From: Thamnidium elegans
Lineage: Eukaryota > Mucoromycota > Mucoromycetes > Mucorales > Mucoraceae
Length of the DNA: 64,000 nt
Direction: 5' to 3'
Assembly (NCBI GenBank): GCA_025201345.1
Contig: JAIXMG010000008.1
Span: 310,001-374,000, forward strand
Shown piece after piece: positions 44,060-54,705 of this stretch. The notes below the pieces were generated by a model. That model did no database searches. It was not told the DNA's origin and saw nothing but the letters and a program-made list of their open reading frames with translations. Every line of letters begins with the position of its first letter. Position 1 is the first letter of the stretch. The position numbers and the translations under genes were made by a program.

Positions 44060-46303
44060 ATGCCTGTTCAGATGGTTTCTCGAATTCGCTTAAGAAAACT
44101 CTCACCCAAGATCCCACTTCCTATCTTTAAAGAGTCACAGCTACCAGACCTTGATCCTGCTAATATACAACGTGCAGCACCTCAAATAGAAACAGGTGTA
44201 GAAAAAGAAGAGGAGGAAGAGGTAAAGATTTTTTTTTATAATACAAATTATACACACATATAAAAAACAATAACCAATTTTTTTTTTTTTTTTTTTTTAG
44301 CATGATTTACAAGCCGCAATTTCGGCACATCAAGCAGCAGTAACTACGGGTGCCAAAATAGAAAGCTACATTCCAATTCCTGATGCGTCCAATACAATTG
44401 ATCATAAAGTATATGAATCGTTATATAAAAAAAAATATAAAGAGCCCTCTACATTGATCAGGTTTTCTTCTACCGTAGAAGATATCTGCGGTTGTCCTTA
44501 TGTTATGGACGAACTGGATGAGACTTTTTTAAATAAATATAATACAGATCATACAACATTATCTGAAGATGACTTTGAGAAAATTATGTATCAATTTGAA
44601 TCCATTACAAAAGATAAATTACCACATCTTCACCTAGTAAGTTCCCTATCTCTTTTTTTTTTTCTAAATATTATTATGTACTGATAACATGGAGAATAGG
44701 ATCCACAACATATTCCTGACTTTACAAGTTTTATGGAAATGGCTCCAGAGACTTCTTTTTTACACTCGCGCGCAACCATTCTACTAGAGCCCATTTTCGC
44801 TCATTGGAGAAAGCGAAAGCAAGATAGACATGGTAGCCCCATTATACCCGAATTAAAGCACGAAGAAATATCAAAGAACGAATTGGATCCCTATGTTTGT
44901 TTCCGTCGTCGTGAGACAAAGCCTGTACGTAAGACAAGACGTACTGATCAACAATCCCTAGAAAGGTTACGTAAACTTCGTACCGAGATGGAAATGGCCA
45001 GAAATTTACTTGAGATGGTCTTGCGCAGAGAAAAGATTAGAAAGGAAGGCATGGTGTTGGAACATACTGTGTTTGACAAGAAGACCAAGTTGAGAGAGTA
45101 TCAACGTACTTTGGGCATTAAAGAAGATGATGATTTGTTACTTCCTTCCAAAAAGAAGAGGCGTTCTTCAATTGGCTCTGGGTAAGAATTTCTTTTTTTT
45201 TCTTTTTTTTTTCGATTATATACTTAATCTCTTCTTTTTAAAATATTAGTGCTACCATCAAGATTCCTTTACACCGTCTTAAGAGAGATGATAATCGAAT
45301 TGAAAAGACACCAACACAGTTAGCAATTGAAGCAGATCTAGCTCGTAAAAAGTTAGCTGATGCACCATATGAAGATTTGACTGAGGTAAAATTAGATTAC
45401 ATTTTTTTGTTATTGTTGTTGCTTATACATGTATTTATTTTTAGTGCACTTACCAACCATTCCCTATGAAATTATCTTCACAATTCTTTCAACCACTTTC
45501 TTCCAATATCCGCTACAGAAAACGCATTGGTCGTGGTGGTCGCATTTTTATCGATCGAGCTGGTTACAAAAGCAATAATCTATCATCTGGCGGTAAAACT
45601 AAACCAGGCTTATCAGAACAAGAAAGACATGTACTTCACAGATACGATTTTGATTCAGATTCTAGTCAAGAAGACTCTGATATTGAAATAGATGAAATGA
45701 ACGACAGGTAAAACATATAAAAGAAAGAGAAAAGAGAAAGAGAGAGAGAGAAATTTTTTCTGATCACCCGGACTTTTTTTTTTTAGTTATCTGAGGCACA
45801 GAACACAACTTCTTTCCGAAATAGAACTCCGAAATCTTGTCACGATACCTTTTTTAACACCCATGAATATGATGAATATACAAGCTGCTAGAGCAAATCA
45901 AGCAGCTTTGGCTGCATCTGCTGCTTCTTCTGCGGCTACAGCTGCGGCTGCTGCGGCTGCATCTTCTCAACGTTTATCGATTGCTACCGGTGCTGCTGCA
46001 TTAGAAAGTAATGTAAATACAAGTAGACCTTCTTCTCCAAGTACCTCTCCTCATCCGTTAAAGAGACAAACGAGTCGATCTCGAATGACCCCTCAACAAG
46101 CTGCTGTTGCTATGGCAAATGGTATGATTGCTGCTAATATGGCCGCTGTTGTAAATGGATCGACCAATCAAAATAGAACGGCTGTTCAGTTAGCTATTGC
46201 CGCTGCTCAACAACAGCAACAGCAACAGCAATTGCAACAGCAACAGCAACAGCAACAACAGCGTGGAAATAATGGTCATGGTTTACCTTCTTCCTTATTA
46301 TAG
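44060..46303 (+). CDS. EPL1: Enhancer of polycomb-like protein Epl1 (NuA4 subunit)
   Basis: A 631-residue scaffold subunit of the NuA4/Piccolo histone acetyltransferase, where it links Esa1 to nucleosomes. Exons: 44060-44221, 44301-44636, 44700-45181, 45250-45385, 45445-45707, 45787-46303; total 1896 nt. The N-terminal EPcA region (about 1-260) shows MVSRIRLRKLSPKIPLP, YIPIPDASNTIDHKVYE, YVMDELDETFLNKYN, FEKIMYQFES and FEMAPETS-like FMEMAPETSFLHSRATILLE, then AHWRKRKQDRHGSPIIPELK and YVCFRRRETKPVRKTRRTD. The C-terminal part has an acidic segment (DFDSDSSQEDSDIEIDEMND) and long Ala- and Gln-rich tracts ending near the stop. The poly-Gln tract is CAG/CAA-encoded and could be length-variable. 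It converges with the second chitinase gene. Confidence 0.93.
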
Positions 46304-46664
46304 GTAGTTTTTTTTTTCTTCTGCCAGTAATTGAAACTTATTCCAAGAAACTTACTCTTATCTCTTGCATCATCTCTCTCTCTCTCTCTCTCTCTAACCC
46401 CCTTCTTTTTTCCTCCTTTAATTTCTCCTCCCCTCTCTCTTTTCGTCCTCCTTTTATTTAATCATTGTACAGACCCTTTTTTTTCGCCTTTTTTTTTTAT
46501 CAAGAACTTTATGCATTCTTTTTTTTTTTATTATTATTATCTTTTTTCATACATATCATATTATTATTTTATAAATATACACACACACACACACTCTTTT
46601 TTTTAAAAAAAGAAAAAATAAAAAAAAACTGATATTTTTAAAACATAAAAAGATTTATTCATTT
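46304..46664. other. convergent intergenic region
   Basis: A 361-bp spacer between the 3' ends of epl1 and the second chitinase. It holds a CT repeat (about 46373-46395), pyrimidine-rich tracts, a CA repeat (about 46579-46593) and A-runs. It must contain both 3' UTRs. No coding-like frame is supported. Confidence 0.55.
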
Positions 46665-48585
46665 TTAAGAAAATGTCATTGTATTGACACTAGGTGCAAT
46701 AAAGATACCATCACTAATTGTACCTTCAATACGAATTAAAACGGCCTTGGTTTCAACCTCATGTTGTACTTGAATCCTGACTTGGTTACCCTTTTGTTGT
46801 ACAGTGCCTTGATCTACTGACGTAACGCGAACGTTATTAGCCACCTTGAACTGAGCGATAACTGTGGTACCGAACGTAGTAGTATCCAAGCGACGTGCAT
46901 TAATAACTGCTGCAAAGCGAGACGCAGTAGCTTCACTGACTGAAATTTGTGCTGTGACATGAGAGCTAGTGTAAGCCTTAGCAATAGGTCCGTGAGGCAC
47001 CAGAGGACTAGCGATACGCGCATTAGCAGCAGAAGGACAAGTACCGGCTGTACCTGCTCCACAGTAAATAGATCCACCGTCTGTGGTAGAGAAACAAGTA
47101 GTACCGCTAGGACATCCTCGTACACTCCATGCGTTAAAGTTACATGTGGCAAATGAGTTACCGGCGCAAGCGTATTGGCCGTTATTGGCACAGAATCCAC
47201 CATTGGTAGGGCAGGGAATACCTGTGTTTTCAGTAGGAAGAGAGGAAGTGGTTCTGGTAACTGTAGTGGTAGTAGTAGTTTTAGTAGCAGATGTAGTAAT
47301 TGTAATTGGAGTAGTAGTGGGAACAGAAGATGTCTTTGCTGTAGTAGTAGTAGTAGTAGTAGTAGCAGGCTTTGTACTAGATACTGCAGGTCCTCCACTT
47401 AAACCATGTACCAAGCCAGCAATAGCAGTTTCATAATTGGGACTAACTTCAGTATTAGCATATACCTCAGAAGCATCTATACAAATTATTAGTCCTTTTT
47501 TTTAAAAAAATATACATATATGTATATACAAATATATTACCCCAGATCATGATACCACCAAATGAAGAATAAGTAGAATAAATGTTCTTAACAATAGGAG
47601 AAAGTTGAGCAAAAGGAACGTACCCACTACCAGCTGCAGCTCTGGAACCAGGCAGACCTAACAACACCTTGACATTCTTATTAGGAGAAGTATTCTTGGC
47701 CCATTTATCCCAAGTATCAAAGTTAAAACTGTTACTCGTAGTTGAGCAATAGTTGTTGTAGAATTGAACAAAAACTGCATCAAAACTAACGGCGTCCATG
47801 ACTTTACCCATCATGGCGTCCGGGAATGGACATTGTGGCGCGCCAGTGATATAGTATTGCTTAGAAGAGTCTGTAGCGAAATGAGAACGGAGACGTGTTA
47901 TCATAGCCTATTTTATATAAGTTAGTTAAATGAGAGAAATATTTTCTGTATTGGCTTACAGCGTAACCAGTAGGCCCACCACCTTCGATATCAAGATCAA
48001 AACCATCAAGAACTGCGTCTCCAAATGGACGTGTATTACTTGAACCAGCGCCATAGATGTTCCAAAGAGTATCTGCAAACGCTTCACCTGCAGCATCATT
48101 AGCGAAGCCATAGTTACCAACTGCTCCACCTAAAGACATTAAAATGGTTTTTCCTTTACTCTGACATGCCTTGATATCTATAAATATTTTTTAGTTGCAT
48201 ATAAGAAGTATGTGTGCATTTTTTTTAAAAATTGTACCTTTTCCGACATCAGGACATGATAATAAAGAGGTACCGGGGAAATTAGGTTCGTAACAAGTAC
48301 CGGCCAAGTTAAGAATAGGTAATGCTCCACCAGAGAAACCAAGTGTAAATGAAATAACAATTACATCCGAATTACTGTCACAGTAATCAAGTAAAGGCAA
48401 TTGAGTATCAATTCCATTTTTAGAATCCTATGTTAAAGAAGTGGGTTTAGAAAAAAAAAAAGTATATACATATATATGTTTCTTACTTGACCCCAGTAGG
48501 TAACAAGACTAGGTTTATCTAACCAAGAAGCACGAACGCTGGCAACCAATGCAGCAGATATGAGGCCAATAGATAAAAATTTCAT
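46665..48585 (-). CDS. secreted GH18 class III chitinase with CBM19-like domain (copy 2)
   Basis: A 561-residue paralogue of the chitinase at 16072-18043. Exons (minus): 48487-48585, 48238-48427, 47960-48177, 47541-47907, 46665-47476. Exons 2-4 are 190, 218 and 367 nt, identical in length to the first gene, so intron positions are fully conserved. Residues 1-19 or so form a signal peptide ([19 protein letters not shown]). The barrel has VTYWGQ and [10 protein letters not shown] with catalytic Glu at about 161. A Thr-rich linker, a Cys-rich CBM19-like module ([39 protein letters not shown]) and the same C-terminal domain follow. The C-terminal domain is less basic than in copy 1 ([20 protein letters not shown] versus a Lys-rich equivalent), so wall or substrate attachment may differ. 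Codon use is less C-biased than in copy 1. Confidence 0.95.
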
Positions 48586-48638
48586 TATTTCAATGTGTAA
48601 TAAAGAATACTCTTTTTTTTTAACAAAAAATACTTTAC

Positions 48639-48646
48639 TTTTTATA
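48639..48646 (-). promoter_or_regulatory. TATA box of the second chitinase gene
   Basis: On the minus strand TATAAAAA lies about 54 bp before the ATG at 48585, comparable to the TATAAAAA in front of the first chitinase. The spacing to the ATG is short but workable for a brief leader. Confidence 0.55.
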
Positions 48647-49444
48647 CTTGGTTGAGATGACAAATATACACCTTTGCAAAAAATAAAGAGAAAATTACAA
48701 CCCTTACGTTATCGCCCAAAAACAGTAAGAAATATAAGCTCCCCCCCCCCACCTCGGATGGTCATTGCATGAACGATCCACGGTTTATGTCATATACAAA
48801 AAAATTAAAATTAAAAAATTAATATTACTTACTTTTATTAGGTTATTGTGTAATGGTTACATATGAATCAGAGCGCGCTCTTTCTCTTCCTTAGTATATT
48901 CAACAATTACACTTTATTTAGTATGTAATGCTTTGAACAGGAAATAATATCTGGTTTTAGTCTACTCGTAATTTATTACCTAACTTTTTTTTTTTTAATA
49001 TACTGGTCTACTAATTGTACTTTTTTTGTAATACCATCGTGTCTAGCATAAGAGAGATACTATAAATACCAAACGAATTGCATGAAAAGGGGACAGATTA
49101 TAAATATAGGTATCGATTTGTGTTTAGTGTACCAAGGTCTGGCGATTGCTTATGAAATAGTGGCACATTATTAACAAATCGTATTGACCAACAATGCGAT
49201 TTAAGCATGAATATCATTTTTCTCTGTTAATAGATCGAAAGTAGTCTCCCCCTCCCCTTTTTTTTGTAATTTATAGACTGATTCACTATAAGATAAAGTA
49301 TAAAATATAAAATAATAGAAGAGCTTAAATATTAGAGTCACAGCTAAATTTCTTGTCTTTTTGATTGTTCAGCATTGGTGGGTAGTGTGATAATTGATTA
49401 AATTATCTTATTATATTTTTGTGTATCTTTTTTTCTCTCTTTAA

Positions 49445-49560
49445 TAATGAACATGTAGCCACATTGTACAAATCAGTTGTAAAAATTTAATACTGATAAG
49501 AACACTCCTAAGGGGCAAAAAAAAAAAAAAAAAAAAAAAAAGCAAAATAATAGGAAGAAA
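49445..49560. repeat. dispersed repeat, copy B
   Basis: About 75% similar by eye to 4321-4435, with shared blocks around CATGTAGC, CAGTT[AG]TAAAA, AACACTCC[TA]AAGGG and GCAAAATAAT. This copy carries an A24-type insertion (about 49519-49541) between the last two blocks. It lies directly downstream (minus strand) of the decayed zinc-finger gene, which suggests both repeat copies are 3' ends of the same element family. Confidence 0.5.
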
Positions 49561-49577
49561 AAGTTCACTGAGATATT

Positions 49578-50183
49578 TTAGGTTGTTCTCAAGTCGTCCT
49601 CAGAGAGAGAGAGAGAGAGAGCATTCTGAGACAAACTGTTCATAAAAAGCGGCAAAAACATGCTGTTGTCCGTAGCATTATTTCCTTGCTGTTTAATTAC
49701 AAGCTTAGTCGGTAACAAGACACGGTATGTTGCTAACCCTTCACATTTCTGTAACAGTAACGACGAGGTATCAAAAAAGTGATTCCTCGTTGATACCAAC
49801 ATTGAACTTTCTTCTCATGTATGCTACATAACCTAGTTATTTGAGTATTACAATTGTAAAGTAGATTTATTTGACTATGTGATCAAATCCATACTTTCTG
49901 GTTTCTAATTTAGCTATGGCTTAAAAGTATCGGCGAGGTGTCAGCAAATAGTTTCTTCAATTGTTACTTGTAATACATCGGAACATCCATCTTCAAAGGA
50001 AAATTGTTCAATATTACGTTTATTATCGATTTTTCGAGGCTTTGATTCTGATGGGTGTTGCCGTGACAAGTGGTTCTGAAAACTTGCAAATCCGCGAAGA
50101 CGAGAAGAGCAGAAAGGACAAATAAAAATTCCAGCTTTATTCGCTTCTACGGTAATAATAGCTATTATTTTATCTACGTTAGT
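49578..50183 (-). pseudogene. decayed C2H2 zinc-finger gene
   Basis: On the minus strand 49941-50183 is open for 80 codons without a start and contains GIFICPFCSSRLRGFASFQN followed by HLSRQH: a C-x2-C-x12-H-x4-H zinc finger, then KPRKIDNKRNIEQFSFEDGC and a stop. A second block (49578-49802) reads MLVSTRNHFFDTSSLLLQKC, EGLATYRVLLPTKLVIKQQG and NNATDNSMFLPLFMNSLSQN to a stop. No start codon or clean splice pair joins them. The zinc finger is clear; the gene family is not. Proximity to the dispersed repeat suggests a mobile-element gene. Confidence 0.4.
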
Positions 50184-51414
50184 TTAACTCCAAACGAACT
50201 TTTTTTTTTTCATAGATCAAATTTTTTTGTATGCATGATGGATTAAAGTTATATCTTTTCAGAGTATAGAGTTTTTAGCGTGTAGTAATAAATAAATATC
50301 TTTTAAATATTAATACCTTTCGTAATCGACTTGTTCATATATAATCTTTTCGTTATATTTATTTTACTTATGAGCGGTTTTAGCACTTATATATTTAAGC
50401 TATTATAGTTAGTTTGTCCTGTCCTGTCCTACACGTCTGAAATATATTACAATATCTCTATTTGAGTTGCGAATAATTTTATAGTCGTAGATTAAGAAGT
50501 GTTTTGTTATAAATTAAAGAGACGGTAAAAATAAAAGTTAACCACAATTTAATTGAGATATGTTTATTTAATTTATGAAGAAATTGTATGAAAGCGTCTA
50601 GTCTTCAAAAGTGTATTATCAATAAATGTTATTCATAGACAAAGGAATACTAATCAAACTGATAGAAAGAAAATAATGGAATAAATCTTATATATATATA
50701 TACAGCATATTTTTCTGTAAAATAACTCGGACGAGCTCAAGAACTATTTAAAGCGTTATAATACATCATTGTTTGCCTGTCATCCATTTAAAATACTCGT
50801 TTTACATGAATGTTTAGGTATCATTTCTAAAAAAGGTCATTTAAATAACGGCAATAAAAAGATTACTCGGTTATTTTAATGCCATCATCTTTTAAAGATG
50901 TATACATTGTGTTACGTTAGAACAAGCATGTTTACACACTAAAAAATGATTATTGAATAATAATAAAAAAAGAGAAACTCTTTCCAAACGTTTGCAATAG
51001 GAACCGTTGCCAAGATACGCCAGCTCATTTATGTAATACAAGGATGGCTGGTGAGTACCGTAAACATGTTACACGACACGCTATGTCATTGTAAACAAAC
51101 AAAAAGGCAAAGCAATTGCATTTAATGAACAATAGTAGCTTCTAAGAAAAACATTCACACATTATAACTAAATAATCTTACTTTTCACACACATACACAC
51201 ATACACACACTTTTTTTTTCAATTCGCTTTAATCCATATCAAAAAGTTAAATGAAAACATGGATAAATTTTAAACTGCTTTTCAAAAGATAGGCATACCT
51301 TTTTTTTTTTTTTTTTTTTTTTTTTTGATAACCCGAAACCCGCATAAACTTCTTTTTTCTTTTTTCTTTTTCCTTTACCTTTTTCCTTTGTAAAAAAAAA
51401 AAAGGTTCAGTTAC

Positions 51415-54400
51415 ATGTCCGACATGGCTCCACTGTTTTCAATATTTGCGATAATCCCGGTCATACTGGGAGGCTTCTACTACTACGCACACCAACGTAC
51501 GTTAGGTTCACTTGATATCACCACCACTTCTGTTGCTTATAACCGTACGCGTTACCATGATATACTTGATTGGGATAAATACGCCCTTACCATTGAAGGA
51601 GAGCCTACCCAAATCCTATCTGGCGAATTTCATTATTGGAGAGTACCCGATAAAGAGCGTTGGTCACCCATCTTGAAACAATACCGTTCTGCTGGCTTTA
51701 ACTCGATTCGAATTTACTTTCATTGGGGCTACCATTCCCCTGCAGATGGCGTTTACCATTTCGACGGCAACAGAGATATTGACTACTTGCTAACACTTTG
51801 TGAAGAACTTGGTTTGTTTGTGTTGGCTGCTCCAGGTCCTTATATTTGTGCAGAGACTCAAGCAGGTGGATACCCTGGTTGGGTTGTAGCTAAAAGAGAC
51901 TTGAACATACGTCATAATTTTATGATGTTGTGGCGTATCTATGATGCAAAGTTTGCTAATTATGAAATTCAATGGATGAATGCTATCTTACCCATCTTGG
52001 CTAAGCATCAAATCACTGAAAACAAAGGCAATAAAAAGGGTTGCGTGTTGGGCGTACAGATTGATAATGAATTGTTTGAAACAATGAATGGAATGTTACC
52101 AGTAGGTCTTCATGATCAGATGAGAGTCTTGGCAAAGGCTGCAAGAGACGCTGGGATCACCGTACCTTTGTTTACAAATGATGGCTTTGAAGAAGGTGGT
52201 TGGGTACCTCGTCCTGAGTTAGATCATAAGAAGGGTAAAAAGAGATTTGGTATTGATCTTTATGGATTTGATAAATATGTCAGTAAGTGATAAATGATAA
52301 AAGAGAGAGAGAGATAGAAATGCTGAATTATATTATCTAGTTTTTGCACCTTCTAGTTCTCCTAAATCTTGGTTAATTAATAGTGGTGTATCTGTTGGTG
52401 ATTGGGAAGAATGGGACCCAAAGAACATGGAAAACTCAATGGATAAATTGGAAAGTAAAATCAGAAGCTTTGGAGGCGGTGCTAAAGAAGTAAGTATAAA
52501 CCACTAACTAAAAAAGGAGAAAAAAAACTGATCAAATGCGTTAGTCACCTATCTTTATTCCTGAACTTCAAGGTGGTTGGTTTAATCACTATCAACTTCA
52601 ACACACTTATGATCAAATCTTTGATTTTTACGGTGAAGAATATACCAAACTTCTTGTCGAGACTTCTTTAGCACAGGGTGTAACAATGGCTAGTGTCTAC
52701 ATGATCTATGGTGGTACCAACTGGGGCACTCTTGGTGATCCGTAAGTGTCATTAAAAAAAAAGGAAAATAACATATTACTTATATATAATTACAAATAGA
52801 GATGTATATACTTCTTATGATTATTCAGCATGTATTCGTGAATTTGGTATGCTCTCATCCAGAGGTCGAAACCTTCGTAAGACATTACTTCTTACGCGTT
52901 CATTCGACCCCTATTTCACCAAGACAGAACGTGTTACCAATCCAAATGTCAAGACCTCCATTCCTCATACTTTAAATTTACAGCGTCAATCTGTAACTGA
53001 TCAACCCGTAACCTTTACCTTCTTTAGAAACTTTGATCGTCAAAAGCGAGAAACATTTGATGTCACTGTTGACGAAAAAGAAGGTAGTCTTACCATGGGA
53101 TGTTATTTACCTTACAAGTCATCGTTTATTGCTGTTGGCAACTATACTGCTCAAAACGACCTTCATTTAATCATGTCTACCATTCCCATTTTAAGCCGTA
53201 TTGTTGATAAAGAACACAAACAAGAAATTTGGATTGTTGAGCCTAATATTGTTGGTGCTATGGCATTCAAGAACAAGGAAGTAACATTAACTGGTAACAT
53301 GCAAGATAATACATTGCGTGTCGATGGTCCCTCCATCATTCTTTCGTTTGAAAAAGATCACGGTTGGACTAAAATTGAATCTGCCACCGGTAGTCTTTAC
53401 ATTATCGGTCTTACCAAACACGATGCTGGTACTTTATTTGCTGAATTCCAAGAACCTTATTGGAACAACGGACAAAAGAAATATCCTGCCTTTGTTGCTT
53501 GGGGCGCTGACACCTTTTATTTCGACAGACAATCTCAGAAGCTTGAAGTAAACCATCGCCCATCCGAAACTGAAGCACATGTTCTTTCTATTGAAGCCTT
53601 GACGGATACTCGCATGACACAATCTACTGGTGTTTATGACCTTCCTTTTATTCAAACATTTAAGTATGATCAAGATACAAAATCTCCTTTACCTGTCACC
53701 ATCAACTTTAACAAGTTTGAAAGCCGTACTGCTGTATTTAAAGATATGCCTTGGGAGCCCTTGAAGAGCTTTAAAAAGAATGGCAACGTATCATTTGACG
53801 CTATTGATTATCAATACCTTAGTGGACACGTTTTGTATCGTAACCAATTTAAAACACCCGACCAAGAACACCCTAAAGTTATATTAACCTTAACTGCTCG
53901 TCATCGTGCAACCGTACTTGTCAATGGTAAGGTTGTAGGAGGTCATACAACCTACTCTCGTCAACTTTATATGCCTGGTGCTAAAATCGGTCCAGACCCT
54001 TGGTTCTTGGGAAAACATACTTACGACCTCACATCTTACCTTTCTCACACTGACCAACTTGAAAACGAATTAATTGTACTTGTTGAAAGTTTCGGTTTAA
54101 ATCGTCAAGCATTTATTATGAACGATATTCGTAATCCTCGTGGTATCACACATGCTAAATTAAACGGCGTAAAAGAACAATCCGGTTGGGAAATCACTGG
54201 TGTAGATATCCGTACCTTATCAAACCCATTTATGTCTACCGGTTTCCCAGATGAAGGAGTAACTACAGGTTGGAAACAATTGGATCAACAAGTGGTTGAA
54301 AAGGAAAACGTTTATAAAATTCCCATTTCTGTATCTCAGGGCGTACAATGGTTCCGCTTCCGATTCGATAACGCCTTAAAGAAATCAGGCTCGTCTTACA

Positions 54401-54705
54401 ACGTGCCTCTTCGTCTTCATATGAATGGTGAATGGACAGCCATGGTTTCTATTAACGATGTCTTGATCGCTCGGTACTACGGTAACGGTGACGGACCCCA
54501 ACATGACTTTTATTTGCCCGATGATTTAATTCAAGCAAAAGACAACCAAGTTAAAATCTTGGCTTATACTTGGACAGATGCCGAAGGTGAATTCAGTATT
54601 GCTGGTTGGCCTGTGTTAGCTGAAAGTGGTAACCTGATTACTCATTACCAAGAAGATCATAAACCTGCTGAATATATGATTTACAAGGATCAAATTAAAT
54701 TCTAA
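51415..54705 (+). CDS. GH35 beta-galactosidase, signal-anchored, 4 exons
   Basis: A 1039-residue glycoside hydrolase family 35 enzyme that removes terminal beta-galactose. Exons: 51415-52282, 52341-52489, 52545-52741, 52800-54705; total 3120 nt. Residues 7-25 or so form a hydrophobic signal anchor (FSIFAIIPVILGGFYYYAH) after a very short N terminus, so it is probably a type II membrane or secreted enzyme. The barrel shows ILSGEFHYWRVP, the GGYPGWV signature, the acid/base Glu (about 219) in VQIDNELFE and the nucleophile Glu (about 346) in IPELQGGWF, followed by YMIYGGTNWGTLG. The remaining 650 residues match the C-terminal beta-sandwich modules of large GH35 enzymes. Two in-frame Met codons (51415, 51424) could start; the first is used. 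The second intron-exon join requires the acceptor at 52339-52340 rather than the later CTAG at 52355. Confidence 0.93.

Larger units (their letters stand above)
48586..51414. other. intergenic region with a decayed zinc-finger gene
   Basis: It contains the promoter of the second chitinase, a dispersed repeat (about 49445-49560) shared with 4321-4435, a GA repeat (about 49602-49621) and the decayed minus-strand gene at 49578-50183. From 50190 to 51300 only AT-rich sequence is visible. The last 100 bp (T-run 51301-51326, CT-rich 51350-51388) form the leader region of the GH35 gene. Confidence 0.55.

Noticed and set aside
47083..47436. Long hydrophobic open frame antisense to the second chitinase
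   Set aside because: It is the reverse reading of the Thr-rich linker and CBM region; the sense chitinase is unambiguous. The same applies to frames over 17216-17554 in the first chitinase.
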